From positions 62,001 to 126,000 of the forward strand of contig NZ_JRKS01000001.1 in NCBI RefSeq assembly GCF_000763805.1: a stretch of DNA of 64,000 bases, written 5' to 3'. Each line of letters starts with the position of its first letter. Positions within the stretch are counted from its first letter, which is position 1. This document shows positions 50,233 through 58,919 of this stretch, piece after piece. The notes below the pieces were generated by a model that had not been told where the DNA came from, did no database searches, and worked only from the letters and a program-made list of their open reading frames with translations. This DNA is from Paracoccus sphaerophysae (GTDB lineage: Bacteria; Pseudomonadota; Alphaproteobacteria; Rhodobacterales; Rhodobacteraceae). The position numbers and the translations under genes are program-made.

Positions 50233-51803
50233 CAGGTCGGCTCGGGCAGGCGCAGGTCGATGATGCTGCCATCCGAGAACTGCAGGATCTCGATCCCGAT
50301 CAGCTTGTCGGTGCCGTAGACGTCGATCACTTCGTTCCAGACGACGACCTGACCCTGCTGGCGGTCGATCGACCAGTGCGATTGCGGCCCCCACAGGATC
50401 ACCGTGTCGATCCCCGCGTCGCCATTGACGATGTCATCATTGCCGCCGTTCAGGATCATGTCGTTCCCGGCACCGGCCATGATGGTGTCACGGAACTGCT
50501 CGCCATTGATCCAGTCGTCGCCGTCGCCGCCCTCGATGGTGTCAAATCCCAGCCAGCCCTGGATCGAATCGTTGCCGGCGCCGCCCCGCAGCAGGTCGTC
50601 CCCCGCATCCCCCCACAGGCCGTCGTCGCCGATCCCTGCCTCCAGCGTGTCGCGGTGGTCGCCGCCCCGCAGCGAATCGTTGCCGCCCGCCGCGATCAGC
50701 ACGTCGCTGCCCGCGCCGCCGTCCAGCGAGTCGGCCCCGTCACCCGAAATCAGGGTGTCACTGCCCTCGCCTCCGTCCAGCAGGTTGGCGCCGGCCTCGG
50801 CGCGCAGATTGTCGTTGCCGAGGCCGCCGCGCAGCGTGCTGTCGGCCCCGGTCACCCGGACGCTGTCGTTCTGGTTCGATCCAATCAGCTTCAGGCCGCC
50901 CAGGGTCCATGTCACGCTGACGGCAGTCTGGTAGCTGTATCCCCCGATCACCGTCAGCCCGGACAGGTCCAGCGTGGTGGCCCCGGTGGCGTCGACGACC
51001 AGATCGCCGGTGCGCCAGTAGGTCAGCCCGTCGCTGATCCGCGCCTCGCCGGTCGCCGCATCCGTCGTGATCCCGATCGCGCTGACCAGCCGGGTCGGCG
51101 TCGCCGTGACCCGCAGCGTATCGCCGTCCATCACCGCCTCGCTCAGCCAGCCCGAGCCAACATACACGGTCCGGTCGCTGGTCTGGATGATCTCGACACC
51201 GGTCAGCTGGTCGGTGCCTTCACCGGCGACGCGCAGCCGGTCGCCCTGCTGCGCGAGGATCAGCTGATCGTAGCGCAAGGCATACCTCACCGTGTCGAAG
51301 CCCACGCCGCCATCGACGGTATCGTTGCCGGCGCCGGGGACCAGGTTGTCGCTGCCGTTCTCGCCCAGGATCAGATCGTTGCCGTTACCGCCGTCGAGTG
51401 CGTCGTCGCCCTCGCCCCCATGCAGGACATCGTCCTGACCATCGCCGAATAGCAGGTCGTCCGCAGACGCACCGATCAGCGTGTCGTTGCCAAGATTGCC
51501 GCGGAAATGCGCCCCCCGTTCGCCCGGGCGATCGGCGAGGCGGATATGTTCGTTGCCGTCCGATCCGTGGATCTGCCCCTGCGGGCTGACGACGACCAGC
51601 TGCATCGGCACCGGCCCGGTGCTGGACACGTTCACGATCCCCAGCCGCTCATAGACGGCGCCATGCCCGACAGCGGTTCCGTCATGGCCGACCCACCAGC
51701 GGATATAGGGGTTTTCCCGCCAGAACGTCAGCGTGACGACGGGGTTCTCGCCCGGCTGGATATCTCCGCGGACGCTGGCGTAACCGTCGGTCGTAACGGG
51801 CAT
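50232..51803 (-). CDS. RTX calcium-binding protein
   Basis: A 523-residue protein with two arrays of GGxGxDxLx nonapeptide repeats, about residues 103-170 and 324-450, for example GGEGDDALDGGNGNDLI and GGAGNDSIQGW. Each array is followed by a module with the same pattern, GTDQLTGVEIIQ (about 197-209) and GTDKLIGIEILQFSDG at the end. The protein has no N-terminal signal, as expected for a type I secretion substrate; no secretion genes lie near. ATG 51803 is fixed by AAGGAGG 8 bases upstream; the longer frame to 51896 has none. The N-terminal 95 residues are beta-rich and unfamiliar. An adhesin or matrix role is a guess. Confidence 0.87.
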   Translation of the reverse strand: MPVTTDGYASVRGDIQPGENPVVTLTFWRENPYIRWWVGHDGTAVGHGAVYERLGIVNVSSTGPVPMQLVVVSPQGQIHGSDGNEHIRLADRPGERGAHFRGNLGNDTLIGASADDLLFGDGQDDVLHGGEGDDALDGGNGNDLILGENGSDNLVPGAGNDTVDGGVGFDTVRYALRYDQLILAQQGDRLRVAGEGTDQLTGVEIIQTSDRTVYVGSGWLSEAVMDGDTLRVTATPTRLVSAIGITTDAATGEARISDGLTYWRTGDLVVDATGATTLDLSGLTVIGGYSYQTAVSVTWTLGGLKLIGSNQNDSVRVTGADSTLRGGLGNDNLRAEAGANLLDGGEGSDTLISGDGADSLDGGAGSDVLIAAGGNDSLRGGDHRDTLEAGIGDDGLWGDAGDDLLRGGAGNDSIQGWLGFDTIEGGDGDDWINGEQFRDTIMAGAGNDMILNGGNDDIVNGDAGIDTVILWGPQSHWSIDRQQGQVVVWNEVIDVYGTDKLIGIEILQFSDGSIIDLRLPEPT

Positions 51804-51991
51804 GGACCTGACCTCCTTGGCTGGCATCTGCCGCACCATGAACGATCCTGCAGCCAGAGCAAGAGAATCGATGCAACGATCGCGCCGAGGTTGCAAAGCG
51901 CGACGGCCGGGGACGGCGCGAGATTCAGCATTGCGACCGCCCCGTCGGGGTGACTAGTCTGTGCCCGTCAGCCCATCGGAGTAGCCGAACC

Positions 51992-53095
51992 TTGTCCGTG
52001 CCCGCAGCGACCGACGGCTTTGTCGTCTTCGACCACGTCCAGAAAAGCTATGATGGCCAGACGCTGGTCGTGAAGGACCTCAACCTCTCGATCGGAAAGG
52101 GAGAGTTCCTGACCATGCTCGGCCCCTCGGGCTCGGGCAAGACCACCTGCCTGATGATGCTGGCCGGGTTCGAGACCGCGACCCATGGCGAGATCCGGCT
52201 GGACGGGCGCAACATCAACGACGTGCCGCCGCACAAGCGCGGCATCGGCATGGTGTTTCAGAACTATGCGCTGTTCCCGCACATGTCGGTGGGCGAGAAC
52301 CTCGCCTTTCCGCTCGAGGTGCGCGGCATGTCGCGGGCCGAGCGGGACTCGCGCATCACACGGGCGCTGGACATGGTGCAGATGGGCCAGCTGCGCAACC
52401 GCCGCCCGGCGCAGCTGTCGGGCGGCCAGCAGCAGCGGATCGCACTGGCCCGTGCGCTGGTCTTCGATCCCAAGCTGGTGCTGATGGACGAACCGCTGGG
52501 CGCGCTGGACAAGCAGCTGCGCGAGCATATGCAGTATGAAATCAAGGCCCTGCACGACCGCCTTGGGATCACCGTGGTTTATGTGACCCACGACCAGGGC
52601 GAGGCGCTGACGATGTCGGACCGCATCGCCGTCTTCAACGACGGGCGCATCCAGCAGCTGGCGGCGCCGTCCGAGCTGTATGAAAAGCCGCAGAACAGCT
52701 TTGTCGCGGGCTTCATCGGCGAGAACAACAAGCTGGCCGGCACCATCGAGAAGCTGGACGGCGACCGCGCCGTCGTCCGCCTGCCCACGGGCGAGCTGAT
52801 TGACGCCACCGCCGTCAACGTTCGCGAGGCGGGCCAGCACACGCTGGTCTCGATCCGCCCGGAACGGGTCGAGTTCAAGCCCGAGATGATGCCCCAGGGC
52901 GCCCACACCATCGACGCCGAGGTGCGCGACGTGATCTACATGGGCGACATCCTGCGCGCCCGCATGAAGGTCGCGGGCAGCGAGGATTTCGTGATGAAGT
53001 TCCGCAACACGCTGGGCCAGACCCGGCTGGAACCGGGCCAGCATATCCGGATCGGCTGGAACCCGCAGGATGCCCGGGCGCTCGACCCGGTCTGA
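51992..53095 (+). CDS. potA: Polyamine-type ABC transporter ATP-binding protein
   Basis: A 367-residue ATPase of the spermidine/putrescine (PotA) class. It has Walker A GPSGSGKTT, the Q-loop VFQNYALFPHMSVGENLAF, the signature LSGGQQQRIALARAL, Walker B LVLMDEPLGALD, and a C-terminal TOBE domain (about 285-365). The start is probably TTG 51992, with GGAG 10 bases before it; GTG 51998 is an alternative. It heads an operon with three binding proteins, two permeases and a hemerythrin-like gene. Confidence 0.92.
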   Translation: MSVPAATDGFVVFDHVQKSYDGQTLVVKDLNLSIGKGEFLTMLGPSGSGKTTCLMMLAGFETATHGEIRLDGRNINDVPPHKRGIGMVFQNYALFPHMSVGENLAFPLEVRGMSRAERDSRITRALDMVQMGQLRNRRPAQLSGGQQQRIALARALVFDPKLVLMDEPLGALDKQLREHMQYEIKALHDRLGITVVYVTHDQGEALTMSDRIAVFNDGRIQQLAAPSELYEKPQNSFVAGFIGENNKLAGTIEKLDGDRAVVRLPTGELIDATAVNVREAGQHTLVSIRPERVEFKPEMMPQGAHTIDAEVRDVIYMGDILRARMKVAGSEDFVMKFRNTLGQTRLEPGQHIRIGWNPQDARALDPV

Positions 53096-53132
53096 CAGAC
53101 CCAATCAACGACAAGACCAACAGGAGAGAGAC

Positions 53133-54212
53133 ATGAAGAAGCTGCTGATCTCGACCACGGCGCTGGTGGTGCTCGCCGGCGCTGCCTCGGCGCAGGACAA
53201 GGTCCTGAACGTGCTCGACTGGGGCGGGGCCTACGGCGAAAGCCACAAGGTCGCCTATAACGCGCCGTTCGAGGAAAAGACCGGCATCAAGATCACCGTG
53301 ACCGATGCCGACAACCCCGCCACCCCGATCAAGGCGATGGTCGAGGCCGGGAACGTGACCGCCGACGTGGCCTCGGTCGAATATGCCGACGCGGTGCGGC
53401 TGTGCGACGAGGGCGCGCTGGAGCAGATCGATCCGGCGATCCTGGCCGCCGGCCCGGGCGGCGAGGCCGCCAAGGACGACTTCATCGAGGGCGCGGTGAC
53501 CGAATGCTTCGTCGCCACCGACGTCTATTCGATGGTGCTGGCCTATGACGACACCAAGTTCGCCGATGCCAAGCCCGCCACCCCGGCCGATTTCTTCGAC
53601 ACCGCCAAGTTCCCGGGCAAGCGCACCATGCGCAAGGGCGCCAAGTTCAACCTGGAACTGGCGCTGATGGCCGACGGGGTGCCGGCGGCCGAGGTCTACC
53701 AAGTGCTGGGCACGCCCGAGGGGGTGGACCGGGCCTTCAAGAAGCTGGATTCGATCAAGAAGGACGTGATCTGGTGGGAGGCCGGCGCCCAGCCGCCGCA
53801 GCTGCTGGCCGATGGCGAGGTGACGATGGCCTATGCCTTCAACGGCCGGATCTTCAACGCCGCCGTGGGCGAGGGCAAACCGTTCAAGATCATCTGGGAC
53901 GGCCAGATCTACGAGATGGAAGGCTGGGTGGTGCCGAAGGGCGCGCCGAACAAGGACAACGCGATGCAGTATATCGCGTTTACCACCGAACCGCCGCAGC
54001 TGGCCAAGGCCGCCGAGCAGATCAGCTATGGTCCGCCGCGCAAGTCGGCCGCGGGCCTGGTCGGCAACATCGCCGGCAAGGACCAGCCGATGGGTCCGCA
54101 CCTGCCGACCGACCCGGCGAACCTGAGCAAGGGCCTCAGCTCGAACCTGGATTTCTGGGTCGACCATGACGGCGAACTGTCCGAGCGCTTCAACGCCTGG
54201 CTGGCCGGCTGA
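53133..54212 (+). CDS. PotD-like periplasmic binding protein 1
   Basis: A 359-residue solute-binding protein with a Sec signal (MKKLLISTTALVVLAGAASA, cut before QDK). The mature protein opens with VLNVLDWGGAYGESHKVAY, the polyamine-binding-protein pattern. Its two Cys, C91 (RLCDEG) and C125 (TECF), are 34 residues apart and may form a disulfide, a feature kept in both paralogs that follow. AGGAGAGA precedes ATG 53133, 37 bases after potA. It is probably the primary binding protein. The ligand (polyamine or other cation or amino acid) cannot be told. Confidence 0.9.
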   Translation: MKKLLISTTALVVLAGAASAQDKVLNVLDWGGAYGESHKVAYNAPFEEKTGIKITVTDADNPATPIKAMVEAGNVTADVASVEYADAVRLCDEGALEQIDPAILAAGPGGEAAKDDFIEGAVTECFVATDVYSMVLAYDDTKFADAKPATPADFFDTAKFPGKRTMRKGAKFNLELALMADGVPAAEVYQVLGTPEGVDRAFKKLDSIKKDVIWWEAGAQPPQLLADGEVTMAYAFNGRIFNAAVGEGKPFKIIWDGQIYEMEGWVVPKGAPNKDNAMQYIAFTTEPPQLAKAAEQISYGPPRKSAAGLVGNIAGKDQPMGPHLPTDPANLSKGLSSNLDFWVDHDGELSERFNAWLAG

Positions 54213-54230
54213 CACGGCTTGGAAACGGCT

Positions 54231-54258
54231 CGCCGCGCCTCGTGATCCGGGCGCGGCG
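54231..54258 (+). promoter_or_regulatory. Intergenic hairpin after binding protein 1
   Basis: CGCCGCGCC (54231-54239) and GGCGCGGCG (54250-54258) form a 9-bp stem with a 10-base loop, 18 bases after the stop. There is no T-run, so it is better seen as an mRNA-stabilising or attenuating hairpin than a full terminator. Confidence 0.55.
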
Positions 54259-54306
54259 GGCGAACATGGGCTGCCGATCCCGGCGGCCCCGATGGGAAGG
54301 GATATC

Positions 54307-55398
54307 ATGAGAAACAGACTGATCGGCACGGCTCTTGCGCTGGCCGCCGCGCCGACGCTGATCGCGGCCCCCTCGATGGCCGAGGGGCCGCTGAACGTCA
54401 CCACCTATGGCGGCGCCTTCGCCAGGACGGTCGAGGAGGCCTATGTCAAGCCGTTCACCGAGGCGACCGGCATCGAGGCGACCGTGCTGGACGCCAGCGA
54501 CCCGCCGGCCAAGCTCAAGGCCGAGGTCGAGGCCGGCAACATCACCAGCGACATCTATGAGGTCGAACAGTCCGACGTCATCCGGCTGTGCGACGAGGGG
54601 CTGATCGAGCCGATCGATCCGGCGGCGCTGGCCAAGGGCGCGGACGGCTCGGCCGCGGCCGACGACTATCTGCCGAGCGCGCTCAACGAGTGCGGCACCG
54701 CGATCATGGTCTGGTCCACCGTCATCGCCTATGACAAGGACGCCTTCCCGAACGGCGCCCCGCAGACGGTCGCGGATTTCTTCGACACTGCCAAGTTCCC
54801 CGGCAAGCGCGGGATCATCAAGCGGCCGAAATACGCGCTGGAATTCGCGCTGCTGGCCGACGGGGTTTCGGCGGCCGACGTCTATGACGTGCTGTCCACC
54901 CCAGAGGGCGTCGACCGGGCCTTCAAGAAGCTCGACGCGATCAAGGGCGACGTCGTCTGGTGGGAAGCCGGCGCCCAGGCCCCGCAGCTGCTGGCCGACA
55001 AGGAAGTCAGCATGACGCTGGCCTATAACGGCCGGATCTTTGACGCCATCGTGGGTGAGGGCAAGAACTTCGGCTTTGTCTGGGACGGCGTGAACCTGGA
55101 CATGGATTACTGGGTGATCCCCAAGGGCGCGCCCGGCAAGGACACGGCGATGAAGTTCATCGCTTTCGCCTCGGACCCGGCCCGGCAGGCGGTGATGTCC
55201 AGCCTGATCGCCTATGGCCCGTCGCGCAAGTCGGCGCAGGCGAGCGTCGGCAAGTACAAGGACGGCACCACCGACATGGCGCCCTATCTGCCCTCGACGC
55301 CGGCAAACGCCGAAAAGGGGATGGTGAACGACGCCAGCTTCTGGGCCGACCACGGCACCGAACTGACCGAGCGTTTCAACGCCTGGCTTGCCAGCTGA
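54307..55398 (+). CDS. PotD-like periplasmic binding protein 2
   Basis: A 363-residue paralog of the preceding gene: signal peptide to about residue 25 (APSMA, cut before EGP), then PLNVTTYGGAFARTVEEAYV. C95 (RLCDEG) and C129 (NECG) are again 34 residues apart. Long blocks match binding protein 1, such as TPEGVDRAFKKLD and WWEAGAQ-PQLLAD. Changes in the binding cleft (TYGG for DWGG near the start; DMDYWVIPKG for EMEGWVVPKG) hint at a different ligand. It has its own ribosome site (GAAGGGAT) 94 bases after gene 1. Confidence 0.9.
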   Translation: MRNRLIGTALALAAAPTLIAAPSMAEGPLNVTTYGGAFARTVEEAYVKPFTEATGIEATVLDASDPPAKLKAEVEAGNITSDIYEVEQSDVIRLCDEGLIEPIDPAALAKGADGSAAADDYLPSALNECGTAIMVWSTVIAYDKDAFPNGAPQTVADFFDTAKFPGKRGIIKRPKYALEFALLADGVSAADVYDVLSTPEGVDRAFKKLDAIKGDVVWWEAGAQAPQLLADKEVSMTLAYNGRIFDAIVGEGKNFGFVWDGVNLDMDYWVIPKGAPGKDTAMKFIAFASDPARQAVMSSLIAYGPSRKSAQASVGKYKDGTTDMAPYLPSTPANAEKGMVNDASFWADHGTELTERFNAWLAS

Positions 55399-55406
55399 AC
55401 ACACTC

Positions 55407-55434
55407 GGCCGGGGCGAGCGTGCTTGCCCCGGCC
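55407..55434 (+). promoter_or_regulatory. Intergenic hairpin after binding protein 2
   Basis: GGCCGGGGCGAG (55407-55418) pairs with CTTGCCCCGGCC (55423-55434) across a four-base loop, with one G-T pair. It lies 8 bases after the stop and, like the hairpin after gene 1, lacks a T-run. Confidence 0.55.
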
Positions 55435-55455
55435 CAACCAGGAAGCGCAAGACCG

Positions 55456-56616
55456 ATGATCCGCCCCCTGATCCTGCTGACCCTGCTGGCCGCCCCGGCG
55501 CTGGCCCAGACCGCGCCTGACCAGGCCGTCCCTGCCCAGACCGTCCCCGCCCAGACCGCGCCCGCCCGGACCGCCGCCACGGACGCCGCGCCAGGCGACG
55601 CGCCGGTGGTGCAGGTGCTGTCCTGGGGCGGCGATTTCTCGGCCGCGCAGGCCGCGACGATGGCGCGGTCCTTTACCGCGGCGAGAGCGGTCGAGGTGCG
55701 CTTTGCCGATTCGGACGATCCGGCCGGGGTGGTCAAGACGCAGGTCGAGGCGGGCAACGTCACCACCGACGTGGCCAGCGTCGGGCAGGGCGCGGCGATG
55801 CGGCTGTGCGACGAAGGCGACGTGCTGCCGATCGACCCCGCGACGCTCGCCCCGGGCGCCGACGGCCAGCCGGCGGCGCAGGATTTCTGGCCCGGCACGC
55901 TGTCGGACTGCTTCGTCCCGACCGACATCTATGCCACCGTGATCGCCTACCGGACCGGCGCCGGCGCCCCGCCGCAGACGGCGGCCGATTTTTTCGATCT
56001 CGAGCGGTTCCCGGGCCGGCGCGGGCTGGGGCGGACCCCGCAATTCACGCTGGAACTGGCGTTGCTGGCCGATGGCGTGCCCCCGACCGAGGTCTATCAG
56101 GTGCTGGCCACGCCCGAGGGGGTGGAACGCGCCTTTGCCCGGCTGGACACGATCAAGGACCAGACGATCTGGTGGGAGGCGGGCGCCCAGCCCATCCAGC
56201 TGCTGGCCGATGGCGAGGTAACGATGGCGCACGCCTATAACGGCCGCGTCTTCAAGGCCGCGCAGGTCGACAAGCTGCCGCTGGCGATCCTGTGGGACGG
56301 CCAGATCAACGAGATCGAGGGCTGGGTGATCCCCAAGGGCGCCCCCCGCGCCGATCTGGCCCGGGACTTCGTCGCCCATTCGACCTCGCCCCAGGAACTG
56401 GCGCGGTTCGCGGCCGAATTGCCCTATGGCCCGCCCCGCCTGTCGGCGCAGGCGCTGGTCGACGGCTTTGCCGCAGCCGGCAAGCCCGCCATGGCGCCGC
56501 ATCTGCCGACCGTGCCGGACAACATGAAGAACGCCCTCACCGTCGACCCGGTATTCTGGGCCGAACACGAAACCCAGCTGCGCGAACGCTTCGCCGCGTG
56601 GCTGGCCGCCGAGTGA
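55456..56616 (+). CDS. PotD-like periplasmic binding protein 3
   Basis: A 386-residue third paralog. The signal peptide (MIRPLILLTLLAAPALA) is followed by a roughly 30-residue linker with PAQTVPAQTAPA-like repeats not found in the other two. The domain then begins VVQVLSWGGDFSAAQAATM. C118 (RLCDEG) and C152 (SDCF) keep the 34-residue spacing. It is the most diverged of the three. It ends 17 bases before potB and may be the copy produced together with the permeases. Confidence 0.9.
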   Translation: MIRPLILLTLLAAPALAQTAPDQAVPAQTVPAQTAPARTAATDAAPGDAPVVQVLSWGGDFSAAQAATMARSFTAARAVEVRFADSDDPAGVVKTQVEAGNVTTDVASVGQGAAMRLCDEGDVLPIDPATLAPGADGQPAAQDFWPGTLSDCFVPTDIYATVIAYRTGAGAPPQTAADFFDLERFPGRRGLGRTPQFTLELALLADGVPPTEVYQVLATPEGVERAFARLDTIKDQTIWWEAGAQPIQLLADGEVTMAHAYNGRVFKAAQVDKLPLAILWDGQINEIEGWVIPKGAPRADLARDFVAHSTSPQELARFAAELPYGPPRLSAQALVDGFAAAGKPAMAPHLPTVPDNMKNALTVDPVFWAEHETQLRERFAAWLAAE

Positions 56617-56633
56617 CGGAAAGGAAGCCGCCG

Positions 56634-57941
56634 ATGGCCGCTCTTGATCCACATGCCGCAGTCGTGGCCGGCGCCTCGGGCGCCGCGCCGGACGTCACGG
56701 CCGCGCCGCTGACCACCGCCGACGGGCGGCCGCTGGCCCGGGCGCTCGCGCGTAGCCAGGCGCGGGCGCGCCGGCGGGCGTTCTTGCTGGTGCTGCCGCT
56801 GCTGGCCTTCGTCATCATCACCTTCGTGATCCCGATCGGGCAGATGCTGCACCGCTCGATGTACAATGACGGCTTTGCGGCCCACATGCCGCAGGTCTCG
56901 GCCTGGTTTCACGAGAACCCGCCCGGCACACAGCCCGACGAGACCGCCTTCGCCGCGCTCGCCGCCGACCTGAAGACCGCGGCGGACGACCGCACCATCG
57001 GCATCGTCGGCACCCGCATCAACTATGACGTGCCGGGGACGCGGTCGCTGTTCACCTCGACCGGTCGCAAGGCCAAGTCCGGGTTTCAGCCGCCCTATCA
57101 GGCGGCGCTGGTGGAGGCCGACCCCAAGTGGGGCGATCCGCAACTGTGGCGGGCGATGCGCAACGCCTCGACGGCCTATACCTCGAACTTCTACCTTGCC
57201 GCGCTGGACCGGACCCGCGACGACCAAGGGAAGGTGGTGATGGCCCCGGAACGCCAGCAGGTCTATGTGATGCTGTTCAAGCGAACGCTGCTGCTGTCGC
57301 TGCTGATCACCTTCACCACCTTCCTGCTGGGATTCCCCATCGCGCATCTGCTGGCGACGCTGCCGGCGCGCAAGTCGAACCTGCTGATGATCCTGGTGCT
57401 GCTGCCGTTCTGGACCTCGCTGCTGGTGCGGACGACGGCGTGGATGGTGCTGCTGCAACAGCAGGGGGTGATCAACGACATCCTCGTCTGGCTGGGGATC
57501 ATCGACAGCAACGGCCGGCTGCAGATGATCTATAACCAGATGGGCACGATCATCGCGATGACCCATATCCTGCTGCCGTTCATGATCCTGCCGCTGTATT
57601 CGGTGATGCGGACCATCAACCCCAGCTATGTCCGCGCCGCGCGGTCGCTGGGCGCGACCTCGTGGACCGCGTTCCGGAGGGTGTATTTCCCGCTGACCCT
57701 GCCGGGGCTGGGGGCAGGAGCGCTGTTGGTCTTCATCCTCGCCGTGGGCTACTACATCACCCCGGCGCTGGTCGGCGGGTCCACCGGGCAGCTGATTTCG
57801 AACATGATCGCGATGCACATGACCGAGACGCTGAACTGGTCGATGGCGGCCGCGCTGGCGGCGATCCTGCTGGGCGCGGTCCTGGTGCTGTACTGGATCT
57901 ACGACCGGCTGGTCGGGATCGACAATCTCAAGCTGGGGTGA
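56634..57941 (+). CDS. potB: Polyamine-type ABC transporter permease (PotB-like)
   Basis: A 435-residue inner-membrane permease. A cytoplasmic N-terminus of about 50 residues precedes the first helix (FLLVLPLLAFVIITFVIPIG). A large periplasmic insert of about 140 residues follows (HMPQVSAWFHENPPG ... APERQQVYV), as in long PotB proteins of alphaproteobacteria, before the remaining five helices. The ATPase-contact EAA-like loop is SYVRAARSLGATSWTAFRRV. AAGGAAG lies 9 bases before ATG 56634. It ends 6 bases before potC. Confidence 0.92.
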   Translation: MAALDPHAAVVAGASGAAPDVTAAPLTTADGRPLARALARSQARARRRAFLLVLPLLAFVIITFVIPIGQMLHRSMYNDGFAAHMPQVSAWFHENPPGTQPDETAFAALAADLKTAADDRTIGIVGTRINYDVPGTRSLFTSTGRKAKSGFQPPYQAALVEADPKWGDPQLWRAMRNASTAYTSNFYLAALDRTRDDQGKVVMAPERQQVYVMLFKRTLLLSLLITFTTFLLGFPIAHLLATLPARKSNLLMILVLLPFWTSLLVRTTAWMVLLQQQGVINDILVWLGIIDSNGRLQMIYNQMGTIIAMTHILLPFMILPLYSVMRTINPSYVRAARSLGATSWTAFRRVYFPLTLPGLGAGALLVFILAVGYYITPALVGGSTGQLISNMIAMHMTETLNWSMAAALAAILLGAVLVLYWIYDRLVGIDNLKLG

Positions 57942-57947
57942 TCCGAC

Positions 57948-58919
57948 ATGGCGCTGCCCACCTATGCCTCTCCGTTGGAACGTGTCTGGCACTGGACCTA
58001 CATCGCGCTGTGCGTGGCGATCTTCGTCTTCCTGATCGCGCCGATTATCGTGGTGATCCCGCTGTCCTTCAACGCCGAGCCGTATTTCACCTTCCCCGAG
58101 AAGATGCTGTCCTTCGATCCCGACGGCTATTCGATGCGCTGGTACGACACGCTGCTGACCTTCGGCATGTCGCGGGCCGACGCGCCGCGGGATGCCAGCT
58201 GGTGGGCGGATGCGTGGCATAACGCCAAGTGGGTCAACGCGGCCAAGAACTCGCTGATCGTCGGGTTCTTCTCGACCATCCTCGCCACCGTGCTGGGGAC
58301 GCTGGCGGCGCTGGGGCTGTCGCGGCCGGAAATGCCGTTCCGGCGGATCATCATGGCGATCCTGATCTCTCCGATGATCGTGCCGATCATCATCACCGCG
58401 ACGGGGATGTTCTTCTTCTACTCCTCGGCTTGCGTGAACACCGGCAGCGGGCTGGGGCGGCTGCTGGCGCCGATGCTGTCGAATTCCGGCTGCCTCGCGA
58501 ACACCTATCTGGGGGTGATCCTGGCCCACGCGACGCTGGGGATTCCCTTCGTCATCATCACCGTGACGGCGACGCTGATCGGCTTCGACCAGTCGCTGAA
58601 CCGGGCCGCGGCCTCGCTGGGCGCCAACCCGCGCCGGACCTTCTTCAGGATCACCATGCCGCTGATCCTGCCCGGCGTGATCTCGGGTGCGCTGTTCGCC
58701 TTCGTCACCTCGTTCGACGAGGTCGTCGCGGTGCTGTTCATCGCCGGCCCCGACCAGCAGACCATCCCGCGGCAGATGTGGAACGGGATCCGCGAACAGA
58801 TCTCGCCCGCGATCCTGGCGGTCGCGACGCTGCTGGTGATCTTCTCCATCGCGCTGCTGGCGACGGTCGAGGTGTTGCGCCGGCGCAGCGAAAGGCTGCG
58901 CGGGCTGTCGCCGGCATGA
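57948..58919 (+). CDS. potC: Polyamine-type ABC transporter permease (PotC-like)
   Basis: A 323-residue second permease with six helices and the EAA-like loop NRAAASLGANPRRTFFRITM. It is longer than E. coli PotC (264), mainly through two periplasmic inserts: one after helix 1 (MRWYDTLLTFGMSRADA...) and one between central helices that holds two Cys (SSACVNTGSGLGRLL and NSGCLANTYLG), which could form a disulfide. Its stop overlaps the hemerythrin-like ATG (ATGA). Confidence 0.92.
   Translation: MALPTYASPLERVWHWTYIALCVAIFVFLIAPIIVVIPLSFNAEPYFTFPEKMLSFDPDGYSMRWYDTLLTFGMSRADAPRDASWWADAWHNAKWVNAAKNSLIVGFFSTILATVLGTLAALGLSRPEMPFRRIIMAILISPMIVPIIITATGMFFFYSSACVNTGSGLGRLLAPMLSNSGCLANTYLGVILAHATLGIPFVIITVTATLIGFDQSLNRAAASLGANPRRTFFRITMPLILPGVISGALFAFVTSFDEVVAVLFIAGPDQQTIPRQMWNGIREQISPAILAVATLLVIFSIALLATVEVLRRRSERLRGLSPA

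Noticed and set aside
55510-55580. CRISPR or tandem DNA repeat in the linker of binding protein 3
   Set aside because: The repeats are short (about 15 bases), imperfect and in frame, encoding a Pro/Ala/Gln/Thr linker.
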